A stretch of 64,000 nucleotides of DNA, taken from NCBI RefSeq assembly GCF_001293565.1, contig NZ_JXMU01000019.1, positions 21,203-85,202 of the forward strand. The letters are read 5' to 3'. A program made the position numbers and the translations under genes. This document shows, one piece after another, positions 55,554-64,000 of the stretch; within the stretch, counting starts at the first letter, position 1; the number at the start of each line of letters is the position of its first letter. The DNA is from Ahrensia marina. Lineage in GTDB: Bacteria; Pseudomonadota; Alphaproteobacteria; Rhizobiales; Rhizobiaceae. Under the pieces are notes generated by a model. That model saw only the letters and a program-made list of their open reading frames with translations. It was not told where the DNA came from and ran no database searches.

Positions 55554-56549
55554 ATGACCGAACTAAATGTAGCTGAAGGCGAGCTAACGCCTGTGCAGCT
55601 GGACGAAGTTGTGCCTTTTAACATAGATGCGTTGGACGCCCGTGGACGCGCTGTGCTTCTGGGGCCGTCTTTGACGACTATTCTCGGGCGGCACGACTAT
55701 CCGGAACCTGTAGCGCGCTTGCTTGGTGAGATGACTGTATTGACGGTTTTGCTGGGCACATCGCTTAAGTTTTCCGGCAAGTTGATCGTGCAAACGCAAA
55801 CAGATGGCCCTGTTTCGCTTCTTGTTGTTGATTTTGTATCGCCCGATGCAATTCGCGCTTACGCACGTTTTGATGCCGAGCGCGTTGACGCTGCGATTGA
55901 GGCCGGTAACACCCTTCCCACTGAAATGCTTGGGAAGGGCATGCTTGCGCTTACCATTGACCAAGGCAAATATATGAGCCGTTATCAGGGTATGGTACAG
56001 CTCGACGGTTCTTCACTTGAGGAAATCGCCCGCAATTATTTCAAGCAATCCGAACAGATACCTACCGAAGTACGCCTTGCGGTTGGCAAGCTTATTACGC
56101 GTGATGACGAAGGTAATCAGCAGTTAACATGGCGTGCCGGTGGCTTGCTGGCGCAGTTTTTGCCAGAGTCGGAAGACCGTGTCCGGCAACGTGATTTACA
56201 TCCGGGCGATGCTCCTGAAGGTGCTGATTTATCTGACCAGGAGATAAATGACGACGATGCTTGGGCAGAAGTTAAAGCGCTTGTCGGAACGATTGATGAC
56301 AGCGAATTGATTGATGATAATCTAGGTGTTCATAAGCTGCTTTTCAGGCTGTTCCATGAGCGCGGCGTTCGTGTTTTTGATGGGCATCCAGTTGTTGATA
56401 AATGTTCTTGTTCGCGCGAAAAAGTGGAAGGCCTGTTGCGGTCCTTTACAACTGAACAACGTGAAGAGGCAGTTGAAGACGGTAAAATTTCAATCAATTG
56501 CGAGTTTTGTTCCACGCATTATGAGTTCGATCCGTCCGAAATAAAGTGA
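55554..56549 (+). CDS. hslO: Redox-regulated chaperone Hsp33
   Basis: 331 residues. Hsp33 is activated by oxidation, when four zinc-binding cysteines form disulfides. The switch is intact: KCSCSREKVEGLL (CxC) and NCEFCSTHYEF (CxxC) near the C-terminus. ATG 55554 is preferred to a frame open to 55515; GGAAA lies 6 bases before it. It ends the argD-argF-hslO set. In related genomes apaG and metZ usually follow; here an efflux operon lies between. Confidence 0.95.
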   Translation: MTELNVAEGELTPVQLDEVVPFNIDALDARGRAVLLGPSLTTILGRHDYPEPVARLLGEMTVLTVLLGTSLKFSGKLIVQTQTDGPVSLLVVDFVSPDAIRAYARFDAERVDAAIEAGNTLPTEMLGKGMLALTIDQGKYMSRYQGMVQLDGSSLEEIARNYFKQSEQIPTEVRLAVGKLITRDDEGNQQLTWRAGGLLAQFLPESEDRVRQRDLHPGDAPEGADLSDQEINDDDAWAEVKALVGTIDDSELIDDNLGVHKLLFRLFHERGVRVFDGHPVVDKCSCSREKVEGLLRSFTTEQREEAVEDGKISINCEFCSTHYEFDPSEIK

Positions 56550-56626
56550 CCAATCGCAGTTATATGAACGATATTTAACTTGTCTCAACCCTGAAGCATC
56601 TTAATGATAGCTGTACAGGAGTTTTT

Positions 56627-58153
56627 TTGACAATGTTGCAGTCGATCGCAAAGACAAAACAGTCGGAGGAAGGTACCGATGATGATGGCGCGCCTCAAAA
56701 GAAGCGCGGCATCTTTTTGACGTCTGTTCGCGCTATTATTCAATTTTCCTTGATGACTGCAATTATTGTTGCCGCTTATGTCGTCATGGACCGCTTGGTT
56801 GCTTCAAAACCGGAACGCACAGCAAGACCAAAAGTTGACGTTCAAATACCAATACAGGCAACAACGGTAAGTTTGGGTGATCAACGCCCGACAGTAAGCC
56901 TGTTCGGCGAGGTTGTTGCCGCGCGCTCACTTGAGATACGCCCTTCAGTCTCCGGCGAAGTTGTTTCTGTCAATCCGGATCTTGGTGCAGGGCAGCGTAT
57001 CGAGCAGGGCGATGAGTTGTTTTCTGTTGACCGTATTGACTTTGAAACTGCGGTAGCGGAAGCCAAGGCCAATCTGGCACAGACAGATGCAACGATTATC
57101 GAAAACCGTGCGAATCTGAGTGCCGAACAGGGGCAACTTGAGTTTGCTGAAAGTCAGTTGCTGCTGGCAAGAGCGGATTTAGAACGCGCCGAGCGATTGC
57201 GCAGCAATGGCACATTGACACAAAAAGAAATCGACGATCGCTCGCTCACTGTAAGCCAGCGTGAACAGGCCGTGAGCCAGCGGCAGAACAACATTGCCAT
57301 TGCTCAAGCGCGCCTTTCACAGCAACAGGCGGTGCGTGAGCGTTTGGAGCTCGGTGTCGAACGGGCAAACCGTGATTTAAACAATACAGTCGTGCGCGCA
57401 CCGTTCTCAGGTGTGGTGCGTTCCTCCAGCGTGGAAATTGGACGCATTGTCTCGGCAAGTGATGTCGCCGTGTCTATTTATGATGATGTGGCCTTGGATG
57501 TTCGCTTTACATTGACCGATGCACAATATGGCCGGATCGCCGCAGACGGTGACCCGCTCATTGGAAGAAACGTGGCTTTGAAGTGGGCCGTCGGCGGCAC
57601 TGAATATTCCTATACCGGAAAAGTGACCCGCATTGGCGCTGATATTGCTTCAGAACGCGGCGGTGTGGATGTATTTGCCCGTATTGATGAAAATGAAGAT
57701 GTGCCGGTGCAATTGCGTCCTGGCGCTTTTGTGTCGATTGATGTTCCCGACCGGCTTTATGAAAATGCTGCGCGGGTACCTGAAACAGCAATTTTTGATT
57801 CCAATACAGCCTATTTGATTGTTGATGGAAAGCTGCAAGCGCGTGAATTGCAAGTCGCAGCTTACGATAGTTCCGATGCGATTGTGATAAGCGGCCTTAA
57901 TGAAGGCGATCGTATTTTATCGACGCGCATTTCAGAAATTGAAGAAGGTCTGGACGTCCGAATTGTTAATGCCAATGGAGTTGCCGAGGAAGGGCAGGAA
58001 ACCGCTTCTGCGCCACCAAACAACCGGCCATCACCAGAAATTCTGGCTTCTGCAAAGAAACTCAGCGGACTTTCTGATGCTGAGTGGGAAGCTTTGCCAA
58101 GGGCAGAGCGCAGAACGTTCATACAAAAAGCTAGTGAGACGGCGGACAACTAG
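56627..58153 (+). CDS. RND efflux periplasmic adaptor (membrane fusion protein)
   Basis: 508 residues, long for the family. One N-terminal membrane helix (about 33-55), then the barrel-sandwich domain with VSGEVVSVNPDLGAGQRIEQ, a coiled-coil hairpin rich in E, Q and R (about 145-245), a return VRAPFSGVVRSSSVEIGR and a beta-barrel domain. The start is TTG 56627 with AGGAG 5 bases upstream; ATG 56633 is an alternative. The pump gene starts directly at the next base after its stop. No outer-membrane TolC-type gene is present. Confidence 0.9.
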   Translation: MTMLQSIAKTKQSEEGTDDDGAPQKKRGIFLTSVRAIIQFSLMTAIIVAAYVVMDRLVASKPERTARPKVDVQIPIQATTVSLGDQRPTVSLFGEVVAARSLEIRPSVSGEVVSVNPDLGAGQRIEQGDELFSVDRIDFETAVAEAKANLAQTDATIIENRANLSAEQGQLEFAESQLLLARADLERAERLRSNGTLTQKEIDDRSLTVSQREQAVSQRQNNIAIAQARLSQQQAVRERLELGVERANRDLNNTVVRAPFSGVVRSSSVEIGRIVSASDVAVSIYDDVALDVRFTLTDAQYGRIAADGDPLIGRNVALKWAVGGTEYSYTGKVTRIGADIASERGGVDVFARIDENEDVPVQLRPGAFVSIDVPDRLYENAARVPETAIFDSNTAYLIVDGKLQARELQVAAYDSSDAIVISGLNEGDRILSTRISEIEEGLDVRIVNANGVAEEGQETASAPPNNRPSPEILASAKKLSGLSDAEWEALPRAERRTFIQKASETADN

Positions 58154-61100
58154 ATGAATATGCCCCTCACAAACCCGCGCTCCTTGGTTTCAACATTCAT
58201 TCGCCATCCCAACGCGGCGAATTTGTTGATGGTGTTGATGATCCTTTTTGGCTTGTTTGCGCTGGCGCGCATCAATACGCAGTTTTTCCCAACGATCGAG
58301 ACTAACAATATCAGTGTTTCTGTATCGTGGTCTGGCGCGAGTGCGGAGGACGTGGAACGAAATATTCTGGCCGTTGCCGAACCTGCCGTGCGCTATATCG
58401 AAGGCGTAAAGGAGATGACCTCTTATGCAAATGAGGGCTCCGCATCCATCAGGTTGGAATTTCAAGACGGCTATAACATGCAGACAGCACTGCGCGAGGT
58501 TGAGACCGCGGTCAAAGCGATCTCGACGCTGCCGGAGGATGCCGATGATCCCAAAGTGAGCACTTCGGCATGGTTTGACAGGGTAGCCTCCATATCAATT
58601 TCAGGTGCCATACCTGAGGCCGAATTGCGGAAATGGGCAAAGCGGATACGCGATGATCTGATCGAAAGAGGTATTGAAAAAATTACTTTTACAGGTCTGC
58701 GCGATCCCGAATTGCAGGTGATCTTGCCGGAAAGCGAGCTCCGCCGCAGAAATCTTTCGATCAGCGATGTTTCACAGGCGATCACTGCCAATAGCCGTGA
58801 TCTTCCATCCGGAAATCTGGATGGCGGTATTGAGAGGCAATTACGAACAGTTTCCAGTGTTGATACCGCCCGCGAACTTGCCGATATCGAGGTTAAAGCC
58901 TTTTCGTCTGGCGAGAAAATACGCATCGGCGATATTGCCGACGTAAAAGATGGATTTGAAGAAGGCGGTGTGCGCGGTTTTTCCAATCAAAATTTGGCGA
59001 TTGAGCTTGATATTCAGAGCGGTGCTACGGCCGATACTCTGCAAACCAATCAGATTTTGACGGATTACTTAAGCGAAATAAAAGATGAAATACCCGATAC
59101 GATTGAGCTGCAAACCTATGAGGTACGTGCAGATGCAGTATCAGATCGTATTTGGTTGCTCGTAACGAACGGACTGTCCGGCCTTGTACTGGTCGTCATC
59201 ATTCTTTTCATTTTTCTTGATGCGCGAATAGCGCTGTGGGTCTCGGCCGGTATTCCGGTAGCATTGTTGGCCACGATCGGTTTGATCTACATGTTCGGTG
59301 AGACGATTAACATGTTTTCGCTGTTCGGCTTGATCATGATGCTGGGTGTGATTGTCGATGATGCCATTGTGGTTGGCGAGCATACAGACACGATGCTCGG
59401 ATTGGGTGATGATCCCGTCACAGCCGCAGAAAACGGCGTTGGGCAAATGCTGTCGCCGGTGACGGCGGCAATTATCACCACGATTGCGGCTTTTGCACCT
59501 ATCCTGCTTATTACAGGTGGTATCGGTCAGATTATGGGTGTTTTGCCCGTTGTTGTGATCGCCGTGGCCTTGTCGAGCATGGTGGAATGTTTCTTCATTT
59601 TGCCGGGACATTTATCCCACGCATTGCGCGCGCCGAAGGCACCGCGCTTTTCCTATTGGCGCATGTTTATCATTGCGCTCATTCTGGCATTGTTCGTTGG
59701 TGCATTTTTATCGCGTGATGCGGGAACCGGTATTGCTGTGGAAGGCTCTGCAGTGATGCAACAAATCGAAGCTTGGCAAGAAACGATCAATCCCGGACTA
59801 TTTGCAACGGCGGTTACACTGGCAGCATTACTTTTTGCTGGCTTGATTGAGTTAATCGTTCTGTTTATGCGCAACGGTTTCGGTTTGCGTTCCAAGTCAC
59901 GGCGCGATGGACCGAACTGGTTCCGTCGTAATTTTGACCAAGGATTTGAATGGTTCAAGATGAACCCGTTCAACTGGTTTGTAACACTGTCTTTTAATTG
60001 GCGATATGTGACAGTCGCTGTTGCCATTGCCATGATATTGATTTTTGCCCGTGGCCTCACCGCTGGCGGACATGTGGGATTTGTGTTTTTCCCGTCACCT
60101 GAATCAGAGAATATTTCTGGCAATATAGCTTTTCATCCGGGGACGCCCGAACAAGAGACAGTGCGCGCCCTTGCCAAATTTGAACAAGCTTTGCGTCAAG
60201 CAGAAATAAGCATTGGCGGCGATGAAAAACTGATACGGGCGACATTTGTGACGCTTGGATCTTCTGGGCGCAGCCAAGGCGATAACCTTGCACGCATTAA
60301 GGTTCAGCTCACCAGTTCCGAAACGCGTACAATACGCACACCCGATTTTGTCCGCGCATGGCAGGAATTTGCACCGAAGCTTCCCTCTGTGCGGCGGTTC
60401 TCTGTCCGTCAGGGGCGCGGCGGGCCTCCGGGTGCCGATATTGATGTGCAGCTTAAAGGCTCATCGATAGGTGTTTTAAAAGAAGCTGCAACGGAAGTGA
60501 GCGCAATTATTGCAGCTGTGGCTGGTGTGTCCGGCGTTGAGGACGACCTGCCTTACGGCAAGCCTGAACTCCTCATGACAATGAAGCCACGCGGCACCGC
60601 TCTCGGTTTTACACTGGATGATATTGGCCGTCAGGTGCGCAATGCAATCGAAGGATCAATTCCGCGCCGCTTTGCCCGTGGTGACGATGAGGTTACCGTT
60701 CGGGTTATGCAGACAATGGGTGCCAACGGTACGGCAGCCTTGCGTTCCATGCAATTGGTAAGCCCTGCAGGCAATCACGTGCCGCTGCTCGAACTGGTTG
60801 AACTGAAAGAGCAACACGGTTTCTCGACCATACAGCGCCGCGATGGAAAGACCACTATTTCGGTAAGCGGTGATATCGATCCTGCAGTTAATACGACAGA
60901 CGGCGTCGTTGAGCGGTTGACTGAATCAGGAGCCTTGGAGGCTGTAGCTCGCAAATACGGTATTACCTATGAATTCGGGGGCCGTTCACGCGAACAACGT
61001 GACGCATTCCGCGACTTGCAGCTAGGTACGATTGTCGCGCTTTCGGTCATCTACATCGTATTGGCTTGGGTATTCGGGTCCTATTTCAAACCATTTGCTG

Positions 61101-61555
61101 TCATGCTTATTATTCCATTCGGAATCGTGGGTGCGGTTATTGGGCACTATCTGCTGGGCTTCCAACTCACCATTTTGTCAATGATCGGATTGCTCGGCCT
61201 GTCAGGGATTTTGGTCAATGACAGTATTATCCTGGTTTCAAGGCTGGATGAACGTCAAAAAATGGGCGACAGCATAGCCGAGGCGGCAATTGGTGCGAGC
61301 CGCGATCGCCTGCGTGCTGTCCTGTTGACCTCTCTGACAACCATTGGCGGTTTGGTGCCCTTATTGTTTGAGAAAAGCATTCAAGCGCAGTTTCTAATGC
61401 CTATGGCAATAACGATGGTCTTTGGCTTAGCGACCGCAACGCTGCTGGTCTTGTTCTTGGTGCCTGCGATTGTCGGTATTGGATATGATTTTACCAATGC
61501 ACTGGTCGCAATTTATGGTTCTGACAAAAAACGGCAGCAAACCAGCAAAGCATAA
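58154..61555 (+). CDS. RND-family efflux pump (AcrB/HAE-like) with an enlarged central region
   Basis: 1133 residues against about 1050 for AcrB. The proton relay pair is in GVIVDDAIVVGEHTD (helix 4), and TNGLSGLVLVVIILFIFLDA and LGTIVALSVIYIVLAWVFG are helices 2 and 8 of the two repeats. Between helix 6 and helix 7 there is about 115 residues instead of about 40, with two hydrophobic stretches (about 502-520 and 548-573) that look like extra membrane helices. Substrate unknown. Encoded directly after its adaptor and inserted between hslO and apaG. Confidence 0.93.
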   Translation: MNMPLTNPRSLVSTFIRHPNAANLLMVLMILFGLFALARINTQFFPTIETNNISVSVSWSGASAEDVERNILAVAEPAVRYIEGVKEMTSYANEGSASIRLEFQDGYNMQTALREVETAVKAISTLPEDADDPKVSTSAWFDRVASISISGAIPEAELRKWAKRIRDDLIERGIEKITFTGLRDPELQVILPESELRRRNLSISDVSQAITANSRDLPSGNLDGGIERQLRTVSSVDTARELADIEVKAFSSGEKIRIGDIADVKDGFEEGGVRGFSNQNLAIELDIQSGATADTLQTNQILTDYLSEIKDEIPDTIELQTYEVRADAVSDRIWLLVTNGLSGLVLVVIILFIFLDARIALWVSAGIPVALLATIGLIYMFGETINMFSLFGLIMMLGVIVDDAIVVGEHTDTMLGLGDDPVTAAENGVGQMLSPVTAAIITTIAAFAPILLITGGIGQIMGVLPVVVIAVALSSMVECFFILPGHLSHALRAPKAPRFSYWRMFIIALILALFVGAFLSRDAGTGIAVEGSAVMQQIEAWQETINPGLFATAVTLAALLFAGLIELIVLFMRNGFGLRSKSRRDGPNWFRRNFDQGFEWFKMNPFNWFVTLSFNWRYVTVAVAIAMILIFARGLTAGGHVGFVFFPSPESENISGNIAFHPGTPEQETVRALAKFEQALRQAEISIGGDEKLIRATFVTLGSSGRSQGDNLARIKVQLTSSETRTIRTPDFVRAWQEFAPKLPSVRRFSVRQGRGGPPGADIDVQLKGSSIGVLKEAATEVSAIIAAVAGVSGVEDDLPYGKPELLMTMKPRGTALGFTLDDIGRQVRNAIEGSIPRRFARGDDEVTVRVMQTMGANGTAALRSMQLVSPAGNHVPLLELVELKEQHGFSTIQRRDGKTTISVSGDIDPAVNTTDGVVERLTESGALEAVARKYGITYEFGGRSREQRDAFRDLQLGTIVALSVIYIVLAWVFGSYFKPFAVMLIIPFGIVGAVIGHYLLGFQLTILSMIGLLGLSGILVNDSIILVSRLDERQKMGDSIAEAAIGASRDRLRAVLLTSLTTIGGLVPLLFEKSIQAQFLMPMAITMVFGLATATLLVLFLVPAIVGIGYDFTNALVAIYGSDKKRQQTSKA

Positions 61556-61568
61556 CGGGCAGGCGTAG

Positions 61569-61961
61569 CTAGTTCAGGGTGCGCTTCTTGCTTGGCAAAT
61601 CGAGCGAGAAGGGCGGTATTTTGACAACAAGGCTATTACCATCCGCTAGACGCATAATGTAATGGCCAAACATTGTGCCGGATTCCGTATCTAGCGGGCA
61701 GCCTGATGTATATTGAAAGCTGTCGCCCGGCGTTAAAATAGGCTGTTCTCCAATAACACCGGGGCCGGAAATTTCTTCAACTTTTCCTGCGGCGTTGGTA
61801 ATGCGCCAAAAACGGGATTCAAGCTGGACCGTCCGTTCTGAATGATTGGCAATGATAATTGTATAGGCCCAAAACCAGCGCGATTTTTCAGGCGCAGATT
61901 CATCTTCAAGAAATTCCGGGCGTGCGGTTACTTCAATACCGTGCGTTGTTTGTCTGTACAT
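61569..61961 (-). CDS. apaG: ApaG (Co2+/Mg2+ efflux-associated) protein
   Basis: 130 residues. A fibronectin-III-like fold: EVTARPEFLEDES, WAYTIIIANHSERTVQL, RFWRITNAAGKVEEISG and PGVIGEQPILTPGDSFQYTS are the conserved strands. Linked genetically to Co2+ resistance in enterobacteria, but the mechanism is not settled. Convergent with the RND pump gene (13-bp gap). In rhizobia apaG is usually beside metZ; here a lipid synthase gene lies between them. Confidence 0.94.
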   Translation of the reverse strand: MYRQTTHGIEVTARPEFLEDESAPEKSRWFWAYTIIIANHSERTVQLESRFWRITNAAGKVEEISGPGVIGEQPILTPGDSFQYTSGCPLDTESGTMFGHYIMRLADGNSLVVKIPPFSLDLPSKKRTLN

Positions 61962-62092
61962 AAGTCAAAAATAAAGAAAGATTGAGACATTCGAAAGACG
62001 CATAAAGACAGATAACAATATTGTCAGTAGGGCATTTCGTAAGTGACACTGCGTCAACATTAGCCTAAGCGCAAGGGTAATGGGAGACGAAA

Positions 62093-62698
62093 ATGCTTGA
62101 CGGAACATTACGTCCGAAAATTGATCCAGTGCTCAACGCGATAGCGCGCAGGCTTGCCGCAGTTGGCATCACAGCAAATACGGTCACTGTACTGGGCCTT
62201 TTTATCGGCGCGCTTGCAGGTCTGGCAATTTTATTTGAGTACTATTTGCTGGGCTTGGTGTTGTTGCTGGTCAGCCGTTTGTGCGATGGGTTGGATGGAG
62301 CCGTCGCGCAAATAACCGGCTCGACTGATTTTGGCGGCTACATCGATATCGTTTTTGATTTTGCGTTTTATGGCTTGATACCGCTGGCATTTATTCTGGC
62401 CAACCCGTCAGCCAATGCCGTTGCAGGCGGTGTTTTGCTTTTTTCATTCTATGTAAATGGCGCAAGCTTCTTAGCTTTTGCTATTATGGCTGAGAAGAGG
62501 CAATTGAAGACCGATAAACGCGGTAAAAAATCATTCTTCTTCACCACAGGTTTGGCCGAAGCCACAGAAACATTTGCCGTCTTTTCTGCCTTTTGTTTGT
62601 TTCCCGCATATTTCTCGCCAATAGCATATGTGTTCGCAGCCGTGGTATTTTACACGGCTGCGGTACGCATTTGGCAGTCTAAGGCTTTGCTGAATTAA
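62093..62698 (+). CDS. CDP-alcohol phosphatidyltransferase family membrane protein
   Basis: 201 residues with about six hydrophobic helices. The motif CDGLDGAVAQITGSTDFGGY followed by IDIVFDF is the family's DG-x2-A...G-x3-D-x3-D signature, with the usual Arg after the Ala replaced by Gln. Members make phospholipids by displacing CMP from CDP-alcohols; which lipid is made cannot be told. GGGAG lies 7 bases before the ATG. The 3' end overlaps the metZ stop by 4 bp, tail to tail. Confidence 0.87.
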   Translation: MLDGTLRPKIDPVLNAIARRLAAVGITANTVTVLGLFIGALAGLAILFEYYLLGLVLLLVSRLCDGLDGAVAQITGSTDFGGYIDIVFDFAFYGLIPLAFILANPSANAVAGGVLLFSFYVNGASFLAFAIMAEKRQLKTDKRGKKSFFFTTGLAEATETFAVFSAFCLFPAYFSPIAYVFAAVVFYTAAVRIWQSKALLN

Positions 62699-63885
62699 AC
62701 AGCCTTCGATAGCGCTTGCTCAAGGTCGCCGATCAGATCCTTTGTGTCCTCAAGGCCAACCGAAAAACGCACGGTACCTTCATTGATGCCAAGTTCTGCG
62801 CGATCTTCTTCTGAAAGGTTTTTATGAGTGGTCGTTGCGGGATGGGTAATCAAGCTTTTTGAGTCGCCTAAATTGTTCGATAGTTTGATGATTTCCAATG
62901 CATTTTCCATCGCAAATGCAGCCTGCTTGCCGCCTTTCATCTCAAAACAAATCAATGTTGAGCCACCGGACATTTGTTTCGGAATGATATTGGCTTGCGG
63001 GTGGTCGGCACGGCCCGGGTAGACGACTTTTTTAATGCCTTTATGTTCTGCAAGGAAGTCTGCAATCGCAGCGGCATTGCGTGTTTGCTCGCGAACCCGC
63101 AGTGGCAAAGTCTCTAGGCCTTTCAGCATAACCCATGCGTTAAATGGGCTCATGGACGGGCCGGTATGGCGATAAAAATCATATAGTTTTTCATCGACCC
63201 ATTCTTGATCGGCCAGAATAACGCCGCCTAAACAGCGCCCCTGACCATCGATATGTTTGGTTGTTGAGTAAACAACAATATCAACGCCAAGCTCCATAGG
63301 TTTTTGAAAAATAGGAGTGGCGAAAACATTATCCAGTACAACTTTTGCGCCGCACGAGCGGGCAACTGAAACCACATGGGCAATATCGATCACTTCCAAT
63401 GTGGGGTTGGTCGGGCTTTCAAAGAAAAAGACTTTCGTATTGGGCCGACTGGCTTTTTCCCAGGCGTTCGGATCCGTACCATCAATGAGTGTGGTTTCAA
63501 TGCCATATGTAGGCAGTAGCTTTTCTACAATCCACCGACATGAACCAAATAGTGCGCGTGCGGCAACAACATGGTCACCTGCTTGTAACTGGCAAAGCAA
63601 CGCCGCAGAAACAGCGGCCATGCCGGAAGCTGTTGCTTTTGCAGCTTCAGCGCCTTCAAGGGCACACATGCGCTCTTCAAACATGGCAACGGTCGGGTTG
63701 GCATAACGGGAGTAAACGTAACCATCATCTTCGCCCTTAAAGCGGGCTTCTGCCGCTTCCGCACTGTCATAGACAAAACCTTGTGTTAGAAACATCGCTT
63801 CCGATGTTTCACCATATTGAGAGCGCAGGCTCCCGCTATGAACCATCTGAGTGGCAGGGCCCCAGTGAGTTTTATTTTTTGTCAT
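62695..63885 (-). CDS. metZ: O-succinylhomoserine sulfhydrylase
   Basis: 396 residues. A PLP enzyme of the Cys/Met family that makes homocysteine from O-succinylhomoserine and sulfide. YSRYANPTVAMFEERMCALE, SGMAAVSAALLCQL, FFESPTNPTLEVIDI and the Schiff-base Lys in VYSTTKHIDGQGRCLGG are all present. ATG 63885, with GGAG 6 bases upstream, is preferred to a frame open to 63933, because the leader before it contains a terminator and riboswitch. Repression by S-adenosylmethionine through that leader is expected. Confidence 0.93.
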   Translation of the reverse strand: MTKNKTHWGPATQMVHSGSLRSQYGETSEAMFLTQGFVYDSAEAAEARFKGEDDGYVYSRYANPTVAMFEERMCALEGAEAAKATASGMAAVSAALLCQLQAGDHVVAARALFGSCRWIVEKLLPTYGIETTLIDGTDPNAWEKASRPNTKVFFFESPTNPTLEVIDIAHVVSVARSCGAKVVLDNVFATPIFQKPMELGVDIVVYSTTKHIDGQGRCLGGVILADQEWVDEKLYDFYRHTGPSMSPFNAWVMLKGLETLPLRVREQTRNAAAIADFLAEHKGIKKVVYPGRADHPQANIIPKQMSGGSTLICFEMKGGKQAAFAMENALEIIKLSNNLGDSKSLITHPATTTHKNLSEEDRAELGINEGTVRFSVGLEDTKDLIGDLEQALSKAV

Positions 63886-63908
63886 CACGTACTCCAAACT
63901 CTCCGGCA

Positions 63909-63942
63909 CAAAAAAACCGGACCATGTCGCCATGAACCGGTT
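63909..63942 (-). terminator. Terminator in the metZ leader (riboswitch expression platform)
   Basis: On the minus strand AACCGG and CCGGTT form the outer stem, CATG/CATG the inner stem closed by a GCGA tetraloop, and seven T residues follow. It lies 16 bases after the SAM-II aptamer and 24 bases before metZ, exactly where a SAM-responsive terminator would act. Confidence 0.8.
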
Positions 63943-63957
63943 GCTTAAACAGCGCGG

Positions 63958-64000
63958 CCCTTTAGCAAGTTATTTTACGTGGCTGCAAGCCGACCGGCCA
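63958..64000 (-). promoter_or_regulatory. SAM-II riboswitch aptamer upstream of metZ (5' end outside window)
   Basis: The minus strand reads GGCCGGTCGGCTTGCAGCC, then ACGTAAAATAACTTGCTAAA and GGG. The GCTTGCAGCCACGT core and the closing GCTAAAG are the conserved parts of the SAM-II (metA-type) aptamer of alphaproteobacteria. The 5' strand of the first stem (expected to read like CGTGG-TGATTT) lies beyond base 64000. The aptamer binds S-adenosylmethionine and forms a pseudoknot. Confidence 0.88.

Noticed and set aside
1..64000. CRISPR array, prophage, transposon or integrase signatures
   Set aside because: No regularly spaced direct repeats, transposase, integrase or phage structural genes were seen; the tRNA-Arg at 20194 is not followed by an integrase gene or a visible repeat of its 3' end.

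Overview
This window is chromosomal DNA of an alphaproteobacterium, most likely a member of the Hyphomicrobiales (Rhizobiales). The support is gene order and lineage markers: rpmH-rnpA-yidC followed by yihA and argB, the dapD/dapE block beside truA-fmt-def, a GcrA cell-cycle regulator next to argD-argF-hslO, a phoR-pstSCAB-phoU-phoB operon, and a SAM-II type leader upstream of metZ. Base composition looks moderate (roughly half G+C by eye), lower than in many rhizobia. I do not name a genus. No prophage, IS element, CRISPR array or plasmid module is visible. Most of the window is well-kept core genome with several accessory inserts.

Layout. 1-4.6 kb: a truncated VIT-family transporter, rmuC, and def-fmt-truA. 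4.0-7.7 kb (minus): lysine/diaminopimelate genes dapD and dapE with two DUF805 membrane proteins between them and a membrane protein after dapE. 7.8-11.1 kb: LOG-family protein, a small basic protein, pyrimidine 5'-nucleotidase, DMT transporter and an IMPACT-domain protein. 11.1-16.0 kb (minus): argB, yihA, a hexapeptide acetyltransferase, yidC, rnpA and rpmH. 16.3-20.3 kb: VTT-domain membrane protein, MerA-like flavoprotein, orphan histidine kinase and tRNA-Arg(ACG). 20.4-25.1 kb: a TetR/VOC divergent pair with a clear double operator, then an Lrp regulator with an aldehyde dehydrogenase and a class III aminotransferase (omega-amino acid or GABA-like catabolism). 25.2-27.0 kb: pyrC-pyrE. 27.2-36.4 kb: SDR, CoxG-like protein, PiT phosphate transporter, Nudix hydrolase, pentonate-type dehydratase, pgi and fadD. 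36.7-40.5 kb: a coxS-coxL-coxM molybdenum hydroxylase operon of form II. 40.6-43.7 kb: L,D-transpeptidase, nitronate monooxygenase-like protein and an unrecognised single-span membrane protein. 43.7-52.4 kb: ppk2 divergent from the complete Pho regulon operon. 52.4-64 kb: gcrA, argD-argF-hslO, an RND adaptor/pump pair, apaG, a CDP-alcohol phosphatidyltransferase, and metZ with a SAM-II riboswitch cut by the right edge.

How it works together. Phosphate is the strongest theme: PhoR/PhoB sensing, PstSCAB uptake, PhoU, a PPK2 polyphosphate kinase, Pho-box-like repeats and a separate PiT transporter. Arginine (argB, argD, argF), lysine (dapD, dapE), methionine (metZ) and pyrimidine (pyrC, pyrE) synthesis are all represented.

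The most informative non-coding signals are: a SAM-II aptamer followed by a terminator before metZ; a shared 16-bp palindrome upstream of fadD and of the nitronate monooxygenase-like gene, suggesting one regulator for both; a pair of 17-bp operators between the VOC and TetR genes; a Pho promoter before pstS; an inverted repeat before the aldehyde dehydrogenase; and a cluster of five GANTC (CcrM methylation) sites upstream of gcrA. I did not find a clearly new multi-gene system. The best candidates for something undescribed are the substrate of the form II Cox enzyme, the acetyltransferase inserted in the rpmH-yihA block, and the RND pump with two apparent extra membrane helices.
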